Shown here in pieces: positions 32,319 through 39,832 of a stretch of 49,201 bases of DNA (position 1 is the first letter of the stretch; each line of letters opens with the position of its first letter). Origin of the DNA: JBDRGD01 sp043818095. Its GTDB lineage: Bacteria; Chloroflexota; Dehalococcoidia; Dehalococcoidales; RBG-16-60-22. The notes beneath the pieces were generated by a model that was not told the origin of the DNA, did not search any database, and saw only the letters and a list, made by a program, of their open reading frames with translations. The translations under genes were made by a program, and so were the position numbers. Location: positions 1 to 49,201 of the forward strand of contig JBDRGD010000104.1 of assembly GCA_043818095.1 (NCBI GenBank), given 5' to 3'.

Positions 32319-33116
32319 ATGGAAGCCGTGCTGACGATACTGTTCATCCTGGGGGGGATTGCCATCGGCAGTTTCCTCAACGTCCTCATTGACCGACTTC
32401 CGGCGGGAGAGTCCATCGCCTATCCCCCCTCCCACTGCGCCGACTGCCAGCACAAGCTGGCGCCGTGGGACCTCATCCCCATCTTCAGCTACCTCTGGCT
32501 GCGGGGCCGCTGCCGCTACTGCCGCGCGCAGATACCCTTGCGGCTGCCGCTGATAGAAGCGGGTACCGGTCTCCTCTTCTGGCTCGCCTTCTGGCGCTAC
32601 GGGCTAAGCGCCGAGTTCGCCCTGACCGCCCTGTACACCGGCGTCTTCATCATTATTATTTTCATTGACATGGAGCGACAGCTCATCCTGAACAAGGTGC
32701 TTTACCCCGCCGCCCTGTTCACCGTCCTGCTGTACCTGGCGGACATCTGGCTGCCCGCGCCGGGGCTCTTCCCGGCATTTCGTTACCTCCCCGCCATCAA
32801 GGTGGTCAGCAGCCTTATCGGCGGAGTGACGGGTTTCCTCTTCTTCTTCATCGTTTACGTCCTCGCCCGGGGCGGTATGGGCGCGGGAGACGTCAAGCTG
32901 GCAGGGTTCATCGGCCTGGTCGCCGGTTTCCCGCTGGTCTTCCCGGCGCTCTTCATCGGCATCGTCGCCGGCGGGCTGGTCGCCATCATTTTCCTTCTCC
33001 TGCGGAAAAAGGGCCGCAAGGAAGTCCTCCCCTACGGGGCTTTCCTGGGCATCGGGCCCATCATCACGCTGCTCTGGGGACAGGCAATCATGGACTGGTA
33101 CCTCCACCTCTTTTAG
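32319..33116 (+). CDS. pilD: Prepilin peptidase / N-methyltransferase
   Basis: PilD cleaves the leader of prepilins and methylates the new N-terminus, in the membrane. The 265 residues start with GSFLNVLIDRLPAGESI, then the zinc-type cysteines CADC and CRYC (about residues 45-70) needed for methylation, and the aspartyl-protease parts: FIDMERQLILNKVLYP (first Asp) and GGMGAGDVKLAGFIGL (second Asp). Seven to eight membrane helices are visible. The prepilin at 31516 is its natural substrate. Confidence 0.94.
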   Translation: MEAVLTILFILGGIAIGSFLNVLIDRLPAGESIAYPPSHCADCQHKLAPWDLIPIFSYLWLRGRCRYCRAQIPLRLPLIEAGTGLLFWLAFWRYGLSAEFALTALYTGVFIIIIFIDMERQLILNKVLYPAALFTVLLYLADIWLPAPGLFPAFRYLPAIKVVSSLIGGVTGFLFFFIVYVLARGGMGAGDVKLAGFIGLVAGFPLVFPALFIGIVAGGLVAIIFLLLRKKGRKEVLPYGAFLGIGPIITLLWGQAIMDWYLHLF

Positions 33117-33171
33117 CGCCGCACGGCACTCTTCCAACCGTTTTTTTTCCTCAAATTTGCCCGGAAAACCG

Positions 33172-33227
33172 TTGACTTCCCTCCTGCCGGACACTACAAT
33201 GTTTAGGTTGGCCGGGACTATAGTCCC
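33172..33227 (+). promoter_or_regulatory. Promoter with downstream 14-bp palindrome
   Basis: TTGACT (33172-33177) and TACAAT (33195-33200) are spaced by 17 bases. The perfect palindrome GGGACTATAGTCCC (33214-33227) lies 13 bases after the -10 box, around +7 to +20, where a bound protein would block transcription. A weaker copy, GGACGTAAGTCA (33229-33240), abuts it and ends next to the start codon. The palindrome fits the consensus GGGACTWWAGTCCC of DosR-type regulators. Confidence 0.65.
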
Positions 33228-33241
33228 AGGACGTAAGTCAT

Positions 33242-33556
33242 ATGGATGAAGCCTTTTCCGGTAGCGCACCCAACCCCCCGGCGGTCCTCAACCGCCGGCG
33301 CTCGAACATCGAGATTATCGCCGATATGCTGCGGGCGGGGGAAAACGGCGCCGGCAAGACCCACATCATGTACAACGCCAACATGAGCTACACCCAGATA
33401 CAGAAATACCTCGACTTTCTGGTGACCCACGGTTTCCTGGACAAGACGGAACCGGGCTTTACCAACACCACCTACCAGGTCACCGACAGTGGACTGAAAC
33501 TCCTCCGCCTGATTGACAGTCTCACCGATATGCTGGGCATCAGCGAAGTAGAGTAA
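33242..33556 (+). CDS. Archaeal-type winged-helix regulator
   Basis: The 104 residues contain NRRRSNIEIIADMLRAGENGAGKTHIMYNANMSY, of which the core IEIIADMLRA...KTHIMYNANMSYTQIQKYLDFL is the helix-turn-helix, followed by the wing TNTTYQVTDSGLKLL and a C-terminal helix likely to dimerise. This resembles the small winged-helix proteins that are abundant in archaea and common in Dehalococcoidia. The first 17 residues are Pro-rich and not part of the fold, but no later start exists in frame before the HTH. AGGA lies 10 bases upstream. The palindrome just upstream may be its own operator. A terminator follows. Confidence 0.8.
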   Translation: MDEAFSGSAPNPPAVLNRRRSNIEIIADMLRAGENGAGKTHIMYNANMSYTQIQKYLDFLVTHGFLDKTEPGFTNTTYQVTDSGLKLLRLIDSLTDMLGISEVE

Positions 33557-33590
33557 CGCCCTTCTCCCTGCCGCAGAAATCAGCCCCGTG

Positions 33591-33617
33591 AAACCGCCGA
33601 ATCCGGTTTTTTTCTTT
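33591..33617 (+). terminator. Rho-independent terminator after the winged-helix gene
   Basis: AAACCG (33591-33596) pairs with CGGTTT (33604-33609) around a 7-base loop, and the second arm runs into a tract of seven T residues and then CTTTC. Confidence 0.6.
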
Positions 33618-33752
33618 CTCCGGACCTCTTTAACCTGCCTTCATTTAATAAAAATTTACTAAATATTTATGGAAACTTAACGCTTATTTATGCGCTGCTT
33701 TATCACCGCAGGCTAGAATCAGAGATAGAGGAAGAAAAAAAGGGTATTTCGC

Positions 33753-34121
33753 GTGACCAAGAGAATCCTGATACTGGATGAAGAGGCGCTGGTGCTCGTC
33801 GCCGATAAAGATATCGTGCACCAGGTGGACGCCAACCGCGGCGAGTTGACACGTTCCGAGTTCGTCAACCTGCTCATCCAGAGCCAACTGAGGAGAAGCA
33901 CCCGGCAGTATGTGAGCCGGGAGGAGTTCTACCACTTCGCCCAGGAAATCAAAGACACCCTGCGCAATCTCCTGGAGTTCTTCCTCTCCTGGAAGATACC
34001 TGCTGCCTCACTGGAACAGGAAGGCAATCTTCAGAACTGGCTCCACAAGGTAGAGAGCATCGACGAGGCCGTCAGTGAGGCCGGGTCTCCTGACGACCCA
34101 CCCGAGGAGACCACACCCTAA
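33753..34121 (+). CDS. Ribbon-helix-helix-like small protein
   Basis: The 122 residues begin with a short beta-like segment KRILILDEEALVLVADK, then two helices in DIVHQVDANRGELTRSEFVNLLIQSQLR, a pattern close to RHH DNA-binding proteins (the RGELTRSEFV turn is typical). A coiled-coil-like segment and an acidic, Pro-rich tail follow. The start is GTG at 33753; the AGGG at 33741-33744 is a usable ribosome-binding site. Likely a transcription factor; target unknown. The 196-base gap upstream is AT-rich, with a possible -10 TAGAAT at 33714. Confidence 0.55.
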   Translation: MTKRILILDEEALVLVADKDIVHQVDANRGELTRSEFVNLLIQSQLRRSTRQYVSREEFYHFAQEIKDTLRNLLEFFLSWKIPAASLEQEGNLQNWLHKVESIDEAVSEAGSPDDPPEETTP

Positions 34122-34137
34122 CCCAACCCTCCCCAGA

Positions 34138-34157
34138 TAGAATAGAACTATATTCTA
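34138..34157 (+). promoter_or_regulatory. Inverted repeat upstream of the GH3-like gene
   Basis: TAGAATA and TATTCTA (34138-34144 and 34151-34157) flank GAACTA, a perfect 7-bp dyad in an AT-rich stretch that contrasts with the GC-rich surroundings. It contains ACTATA, shared with the palindromes at 12647 and 33214. It is probably part of the promoter/operator of the gene at 34265; I cannot fix the -35 and -10 boxes with confidence. Confidence 0.4.
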
Positions 34158-34264
34158 GAACTCTCTACTATATTACAGTCCTATAACATAATCCCTTCTC
34201 AAGCTGGCGTATTCCTGTCATCATTTTCCCGTCGACACACGCGAGCGGGGGGAGGTTTTTCTTT

Positions 34265-35929
34265 ATGCCCACGGCGGCGGACTTACTCCGGCAGGGCCGT
34301 TCCGAGGACATCTGGCAGCGCTACTGCGGCTTCACCGACCTGAACCTGGAGCAGTTCATGACCATCCAGAAACGGCTCCTCCTGGAGCAGATTGAGCTGC
34401 TGAACGCCAGTCCCCTGGGCGCCAGGATTATGGGGGGCAACCGCCCCGAGACCATCGAGGAGTTCCGCCAGTGCGCCCCCCTCACCACCTACAGTGACTA
34501 CTGCCCCGAGCTCCTGGAGCAGCGGGAAGATATGCTCCCCGTAAAACCCGCCATGTGGGTGCATACTTCCGGCCGTTCCGGGGAATACCCCTTCAAGTGG
34601 ATACCGCTGACCCCGGCTTTCGCGGAGGCGCTGAGCATCACCCTTTACGGCGTGGGGAACCTTTCCCACTGCCGGGAACGCGGAGACACCACCCGGCTGA
34701 CCCCGCACCCCAAAGTGGTTTACACCGTGGCGCCCCGGCCCTATATCTCCGGAACGATGGCGAGCCTCATTGAAATGCAGACGCCGCTGGACTTCTTCCC
34801 CCAGCTGGAAAAAGCGGAGAACCTTACCTTCGACGAGAGGATAAAGCTGGGCTTCCAGCAGTCCCTCTCGGCGGGGATGGACTACTTCTTCGGGCTTTCC
34901 CTGGTGCTCGTCGCCGTGGGGGAAAAGTTCCAGCAGTCCTCCGCGAAGGTAGACCTGCGCCCTTACCTGAAACACCCCAAAGCCCTGCTGCGTCTGGCCC
35001 GGGGGGTGGCCAAGAGCCGCATGGCGCGGCGTTCCCTGCTCCCCCGTGACCTCTGGCAGGTCCGGGGCATCATCAGCAGCGGACTGGACAGCTGGGTCTA
35101 CCGGGACCGCATCCGGGAACTCTGGGGGAGGTACCCCCTGGATATCTATGCCGGCAGCGAGGGCGGGGTTTACGCCACCCAGACCTGGGACTTTTCCAGC
35201 ATGACCTTCATCCCCAACCTGAACTTCCTGGAGTTTATCCCGGAAGAGGAACACTTCAAGTGGCAGCTGGACCGCAGCTACCCCTGCCGCACCGTCCTGC
35301 TCGATGAAGTCCGGCCCGGGGAAAACTACGAGCTGGTCATCACCAACTTCCACGGGGGCGCCCTGGTCCGCTACCGCGTCGGGGACCTGGTGAAGATTAC
35401 CGCCCTCCGCAACGAGCGCCTCGGTATCGAGCTGCCGCAGATGGTCTTCGAGCGGCGCGCGGACGGCCTCCTGGACTTCAACGTCATCCGCCTCTCCGAA
35501 AAGGAAATCTGGCAGGCGCTGGAAAATACCGGCATCGGCTACGCGGACTGGATGGCGCTCAAGAACACCGGGGACATGTCCCTCCATCTTTTCGTCGAGC
35601 TGAAGAACGGTTCCCAGGTCAGCGAGGAGGCCCTCGCCACGGCGGTCTATGACCAGCTGGCCCGTTCCGATAGCGATTCCGCCGGCACGGAGATGCTCGA
35701 CGATACCTTCCGGATGCACGGTTTCGGTATCAAGGTCAAGCTGCTGCCGCGGGGCACCTTCGCCAGCTACACCGCCGCGCGGCAGGCGGAGGGGGCGGAT
35801 ATCGCCCACATCAAACCCCCGCACATCAACCCCTCGAAGAGGGTGCTCAGCATGATGGGCATCAGCGCGGGGCGCCAGGGCGTGGAAATCAGGGGCAGCG
35901 AAGAGGCGGACAAGGTGGCAGCGTCATAG
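34265..35929 (+). CDS. GH3-family acyl-adenylating (amido synthetase-like) protein
   Basis: The 554 residues match the GH3 fold known from plant auxin and jasmonate amido synthetases. The signs are HTSGRSGEYPFKWIPLT (about residue 98; the ATP phosphate-binding motif), YAGSEGGVYATQ (about 296), and YRVGDLVKITA (about 369), with a C-terminal domain from about 400. Family members activate a carboxylic acid with ATP and join it to an amino acid. The bacterial substrate is unknown, and no amino-acid or acid biosynthesis genes are adjacent. GGGGAGG lies 9 bases before the ATG. It ends 80 bases before the c-di-GMP gene. Confidence 0.87.
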   Translation: MPTAADLLRQGRSEDIWQRYCGFTDLNLEQFMTIQKRLLLEQIELLNASPLGARIMGGNRPETIEEFRQCAPLTTYSDYCPELLEQREDMLPVKPAMWVHTSGRSGEYPFKWIPLTPAFAEALSITLYGVGNLSHCRERGDTTRLTPHPKVVYTVAPRPYISGTMASLIEMQTPLDFFPQLEKAENLTFDERIKLGFQQSLSAGMDYFFGLSLVLVAVGEKFQQSSAKVDLRPYLKHPKALLRLARGVAKSRMARRSLLPRDLWQVRGIISSGLDSWVYRDRIRELWGRYPLDIYAGSEGGVYATQTWDFSSMTFIPNLNFLEFIPEEEHFKWQLDRSYPCRTVLLDEVRPGENYELVITNFHGGALVRYRVGDLVKITALRNERLGIELPQMVFERRADGLLDFNVIRLSEKEIWQALENTGIGYADWMALKNTGDMSLHLFVELKNGSQVSEEALATAVYDQLARSDSDSAGTEMLDDTFRMHGFGIKVKLLPRGTFASYTAARQAEGADIAHIKPPHINPSKRVLSMMGISAGRQGVEIRGSEEADKVAAS

Positions 35930-36001
35930 TACTTTAGTCAGCACTACCTTGGTGTACGCAGTTCAGCTTGCCTTGACACCTGGCAATTTTGGGTCAATAA
36001 T
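35929..36001 (+). promoter_or_regulatory. Promoter and candidate operator of the c-di-GMP gene
   Basis: TTGACA (35973-35978) and AATAAT (35996-36001) are spaced by 17 bases. The -10 box ends only 8 bases before the ATG, so the mRNA would be nearly or fully leaderless. GTACTTTAGTCA (35929-35940), two mismatches from the GGACTTTAGTCC pattern, lies upstream of the promoter at an activator-like distance. Confidence 0.5.
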
Positions 36002-36009
36002 GACTTATA

Positions 36010-39000
36010 ATGAATATCTATGCCATTTTTCCGCTGCTGGCGACCCTGGCGTATATCCCGCTACTGGTCACCACGGTGAGCAGCCGTCCCTGGCAACGGC
36101 GCTACACGCTCTTCGTGCTTTTCCTCATCGCCGCCATGGCATGGGGACTTTTTGACTATTTCTTCCGCGGCAACGTCTTCCCCGGGCAGATTATCCTTGT
36201 CTGGAAGATAGCACTCATCTGCTTCCCGGTGATGGCGACAGCCTTCCACGCCTTCACCTCCTCCTTTTTCCCACGGGGACAGGGGCGCTGGCTCCCCTTT
36301 GCCTTTATCTCGCTGGGGGCGATAACTGTCCTCACCATCACCGGCTACATCGGCGAGGGGGTGGTCGTCTCCGGGAACAAGCTCTACCCGGACTACGGCT
36401 CGGGCATCATCTTCATCGCCGCCCCCCTGCTAATCCTGGCCGCCAGGAACTTTTACGTATTCAGCAAGACCCTGCGCCACCTGGACAACCCGGTACTCTA
36501 TAACCAGATAATTGCGCTGGTCATCGGCGTTATCGTGATTATCTTCTTCTCCATGCTAGCGATATTGCCCTGGGGCAGAGAGGTCCCGCTCAGCCACCTG
36601 GGCGCCATCATCAACGCCTTCGTCCTCAGTTACGCCGTCATGAGGCACCAGCTGGTGGACATCAGAATCGTCCTGCGGCAGGGGTCAGCGCTGGTAATAC
36701 TGGCGTTCTTCGGAGCAATCTGTTACTGGCTGCTACTCATCTTCTTCCACGGCATCTTCGATTTCGTTCTGGACATACGGGCAGCCTTTTCCGCCACCGT
36801 CGTCGCTATCCTGGTCGCCGCTTTCCTTTTCCGGCTGCGCGGCTTCTTCTTCGACACGATGAGCCGCGCCTTCCAGGGAGAGATTTACGACTACCGCGGA
36901 AAGCTCTCCAACTTCACCAACACGATACAGAGTATTTTCAGCCTGAAGAAGCAGGGCGGCGAGTTCCTGGAACTCATCACCAGGGCGGTCAATGTCAGGC
37001 ATGCCTGCCTGCTTTTCCCGGAAATCGGCGGGACGGATTTCCACGCCCAGATTGTCGAGCCGCGGAGCGGCGACAATCCCCTGGACATGCTGAAAATCCG
37101 CAATGACAGCCCCATCCTGAAATACCTCCGCCAGAAACAGGTGCCCCTGATGCGCGAGGAGCTGAATATCAAGCCGGAGTTCCTCGGCCTTTGGGACCAG
37201 GAAAAAAGAGAAATCGAGGAGCTGGAGATTGAACTCTTCGTGCCCCTCATCAGCCGCGACCGCCTGATTGCCCTGCTGGCGGTGGGGAAAAAGGTGTCCG
37301 GGCGGTACTCCCTGGAAGACGTCAACCTGCTGGTCAACGTCACCGAGCGCGTCGCCGTCAGCATGGAAAAAGAATATCTCCGCGAGGAACTCCGGCAACG
37401 TGAGGAGGAGCTCCGCGTCCTCAACCGCGCTAGCGCCATCATCACCTCCAGCCTGGACCTCCAGGAGACCTTCGGCGGCTTTATCGAGGAAATCCGCAAG
37501 GCCGTGGACATCAACTGGGCCGCGATTATCCTCGCCGAGGAGAGCGGCCTTTTCTTCCTCACCGTGGCGCCGACGTCGGAAGCGCCCTGGCAGATCGGGG
37601 AAAGGGTCCCGGCAAAGGACTCCATCACCGAATGGGTCATCAGGCACAAGAAGACCTTTGTCGAGAATAACCTCACGGAGCAGAGCAAATTCACCTACGG
37701 AAAATACCTGTCCCGGCACGGCGTGCGCTCTCTTGTCTGCCTGCCGCTTTTGGTCAAGGGCGAAGCCATCGGCAGCCTGACCATCGCCAGCAGGAACCGG
37801 GATGCTTACAGCCGCCAGCATCTCATGCTGCTGGAACAGCTTGCTTTCCAGACAGCGATGCCGGTGGAGAACGCCCGCCTCTACGCCCAGGTGGAGCAGA
37901 AAGCACGCGTTGACGAGCTTACCGGACTGCTCAACCGCCGCTCCCTGGACGAGTTAATCGTCAATGAAATCGGGCGTCACTCCCGCTACGGCGGCATCTT
38001 CTCCCTGATTATCCTCGACCTGGACAACTTCAAAGCATACAACGATAACTACGGGCACCTCGCCGGCGACCACCTGCTCCAGCAGATAGGCATTATATTG
38101 AAAGGCGCCGTCCGCACCGCGGACCAGGCTTTCCGCTATGGCGGCGACGAGTTCGCCATCCTCCTCCCGCAGACCGCCGTGGACGCGGCGGACCGCGTGG
38201 CCCAGCGGGTGCGCCGCCAGATTGCCCTCAAAGTGAAGTCCGACCAGGTGCCGATTACCGCGAGCCTGGGCCTGGCCTGCTGGCCCGCGGACGGCGTAAC
38301 CCCCAACGAAATCATCAGCTCGGCAGACGCGGCGCTCTATCACGCCAAGAGGGGCGGCGGCAACCGCAGCCACTGTGCCTCGGGGATGCTGCTGAATCTG
38401 GAAGAGCTGCCGGTGGTCCCCAACAAGTCCAAGGAGGACAACGGCATTCTGAATACGATTTACGCCCTGGCGGCGACCGTGGACGCCCGCAATCCCTCGT
38501 CCACGGACCATTCCCAGAAGGTGAACGAGTATACCCAAACCCTGGCCAATGCCCTGAAGCTTTCCTCCCGGGACAAGAACCGGCTGGAAATCGCCGCCCT
38601 GCTCCATGACATCGGCAAACTGGGTATCAGCGACACTATTCTCAACAAGCCGGACAAGCTGGACGAGCAGGAATGGGTCATCATTAAAGAGCATCCCCGG
38701 CTCGGCGCGGTGATTGCCAGCCGCGCCCGCCAGCTGGCACCCTGCATCGCCGGCATCCTGCACCATCATGAGCGCTATGACGGCACCGGCTACCCCAAGG
38801 GACTGCGGGGCGATCAAATCCCGCTGGACGCCCGTATTCTCGCCATAGCTGATGCTTATACCGCGATGACTTCTTTCCGCCCCTACTCCGAGACCCTTTC
38901 CCGGGAAGACGCCCTTGCGGAAATCGAAGGGGGGGCGGGCTCCCAGTTCGACCCCCACCTCGCGCAGATATTCATCGCGGAGATGAGAGAACAGGAAGTG

Positions 39001-39015
39001 CTACCCCAGAAATAA
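36010..39015 (+). CDS. 7TM sensor with two GAF domains, GGDEF and HD-GYP domains
   Basis: This 1001-residue protein combines synthesis and breakdown domains for cyclic di-GMP. Order: seven to eight membrane helices (to about 285), resembling 7TM sensor N-termini; a GAF domain (about 310-460); a short coiled coil; a second GAF (about 475-625); a diguanylate cyclase domain starting DELTGLLNRRS with intact active site YGGDEF (about 711) and an inhibitory RxxD site (RTAD) five residues before it; and an HD-GYP phosphodiesterase with LLHDIGK (about 865) and HHHERYDGTGYPKG (about 920). All key residues are present, so both activities are possible. No good ribosome-binding site precedes the ATG. The LuxR-type regulator follows after 18 bases. 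Confidence 0.93.
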   Translation: MNIYAIFPLLATLAYIPLLVTTVSSRPWQRRYTLFVLFLIAAMAWGLFDYFFRGNVFPGQIILVWKIALICFPVMATAFHAFTSSFFPRGQGRWLPFAFISLGAITVLTITGYIGEGVVVSGNKLYPDYGSGIIFIAAPLLILAARNFYVFSKTLRHLDNPVLYNQIIALVIGVIVIIFFSMLAILPWGREVPLSHLGAIINAFVLSYAVMRHQLVDIRIVLRQGSALVILAFFGAICYWLLLIFFHGIFDFVLDIRAAFSATVVAILVAAFLFRLRGFFFDTMSRAFQGEIYDYRGKLSNFTNTIQSIFSLKKQGGEFLELITRAVNVRHACLLFPEIGGTDFHAQIVEPRSGDNPLDMLKIRNDSPILKYLRQKQVPLMREELNIKPEFLGLWDQEKREIEELEIELFVPLISRDRLIALLAVGKKVSGRYSLEDVNLLVNVTERVAVSMEKEYLREELRQREEELRVLNRASAIITSSLDLQETFGGFIEEIRKAVDINWAAIILAEESGLFFLTVAPTSEAPWQIGERVPAKDSITEWVIRHKKTFVENNLTEQSKFTYGKYLSRHGVRSLVCLPLLVKGEAIGSLTIASRNRDAYSRQHLMLLEQLAFQTAMPVENARLYAQVEQKARVDELTGLLNRRSLDELIVNEIGRHSRYGGIFSLIILDLDNFKAYNDNYGHLAGDHLLQQIGIILKGAVRTADQAFRYGGDEFAILLPQTAVDAADRVAQRVRRQIALKVKSDQVPITASLGLACWPADGVTPNEIISSADAALYHAKRGGGNRSHCASGMLLNLEELPVVPNKSKEDNGILNTIYALAATVDARNPSSTDHSQKVNEYTQTLANALKLSSRDKNRLEIAALLHDIGKLGISDTILNKPDKLDEQEWVIIKEHPRLGAVIASRARQLAPCIAGILHHHERYDGTGYPKGLRGDQIPLDARILAIADAYTAMTSFRPYSETLSREDALAEIEGGAGSQFDPHLAQIFIAEMREQEVLPQK

Positions 39016-39033
39016 GTGGTGAGGAGGTAAACC

Positions 39034-39741
39034 GTGGCCGTTAAGGAGAACCATAGCCCGGTAACAGGTAATACAAAGATACAAGTGCTGCTCATCAGCC
39101 AGCAATCGCTTTTTCAGCAAGGCATCGAGCATGCCCTCGCCAGCCGCAAAGACGTGGCGATAACCTTTGTCCCCGAGGTGACCAGCGAGCTTTTTACCTC
39201 CATCGACACGGCGCCGCCGGACGTTATCCTGATGGACATCGACGGGCCGGGAGACAACGGCCTGGATATAGCCCGGAAGATGAAGCAGCGCTCGCCGAAC
39301 GTGGGCATCGTGGTGCTGACCTCCAATCCTAACGACGCCCAGCTCTTCCAGGCGCTGAAAGCCCAGGCGATGGCCTACATCGGCAAGAACCTGACCGCGG
39401 ACCAGCTGGTGGCACTCATCAAACGTGTCTCCACCGGCGAGCACCCTATCAATGAGAGCCTGGTGACCCGCCCCAAGGTGGCCGAGCAGGTCCTCAAGCA
39501 GTTTCAGGAGCTTTACTGGCGCGACCAGGCGGAAACCATCATCTCCCCGATTACCCCACGCGAGACGGAAATCCTCACCTACATCGCCCAGGGATTTCTC
39601 AACAAGCAGATCGCCGCGGAACTCGGCATCAGCGAACAGACCATCAAGAACCATGTCACCTCCATCCTGCGCAAGCTGAACGCCAACGCCCGGACGGAAG
39701 CCGTCGTCGTCGCCATTAAGCAGGGACTGATTTCCCTCTAG
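39034..39741 (+). CDS. LuxR/NarL-family regulator with atypical receiver domain
   Basis: The 235 residues have a receiver-like domain (about 15-135) and a C-terminal LuxR helix-turn-helix (ITPRETEILTYIAQGFLNKQIAAELGISEQTIKNHV). The phospho-acceptor position is kept (Asp68 in VILMDID), and Thr and Lys positions look normal (VVLTSN, YIGKN). However, the Mg-binding acidic pair after the first strand is replaced by Ser22-Gln23 (VLLISQQ). Normal phosphorylation is therefore doubtful. The recognition helix keeps the Lys-Asn pair (TIKNH) that DosR uses. The GTG start has GAGGAGG 6-12 bases upstream. It is very probably co-transcribed with the GGDEF/HD-GYP gene. Confidence 0.92.
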   Translation: MAVKENHSPVTGNTKIQVLLISQQSLFQQGIEHALASRKDVAITFVPEVTSELFTSIDTAPPDVILMDIDGPGDNGLDIARKMKQRSPNVGIVVLTSNPNDAQLFQALKAQAMAYIGKNLTADQLVALIKRVSTGEHPINESLVTRPKVAEQVLKQFQELYWRDQAETIISPITPRETEILTYIAQGFLNKQIAAELGISEQTIKNHVTSILRKLNANARTEAVVVAIKQGLISL

Positions 39742-39780
39742 CCGCGGCGGCCTTCCCCACCGCGCGCCCGGCGTCCCTCT

Positions 39781-39808
39781 TTGCGCCCGCAAGGTGCTGT
39801 GCTAGAAT
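39781..39808 (+). promoter_or_regulatory. Candidate promoter of uvrC
   Basis: TTGCGC (39781-39786) and TAGAAT (39803-39808) are spaced by 16 bases, and the start codon follows 24 bases later. The match is moderate. Confidence 0.4.
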
Positions 39809-39832
39809 ATTTCTGGGAGCACGAGGGGGAAT

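Noticed and set aside
33121..33160. Terminator after the prepilin peptidase gene
   Set aside because: A run of eight T is present at 33141, but the preceding hairpin would have only three pairs.
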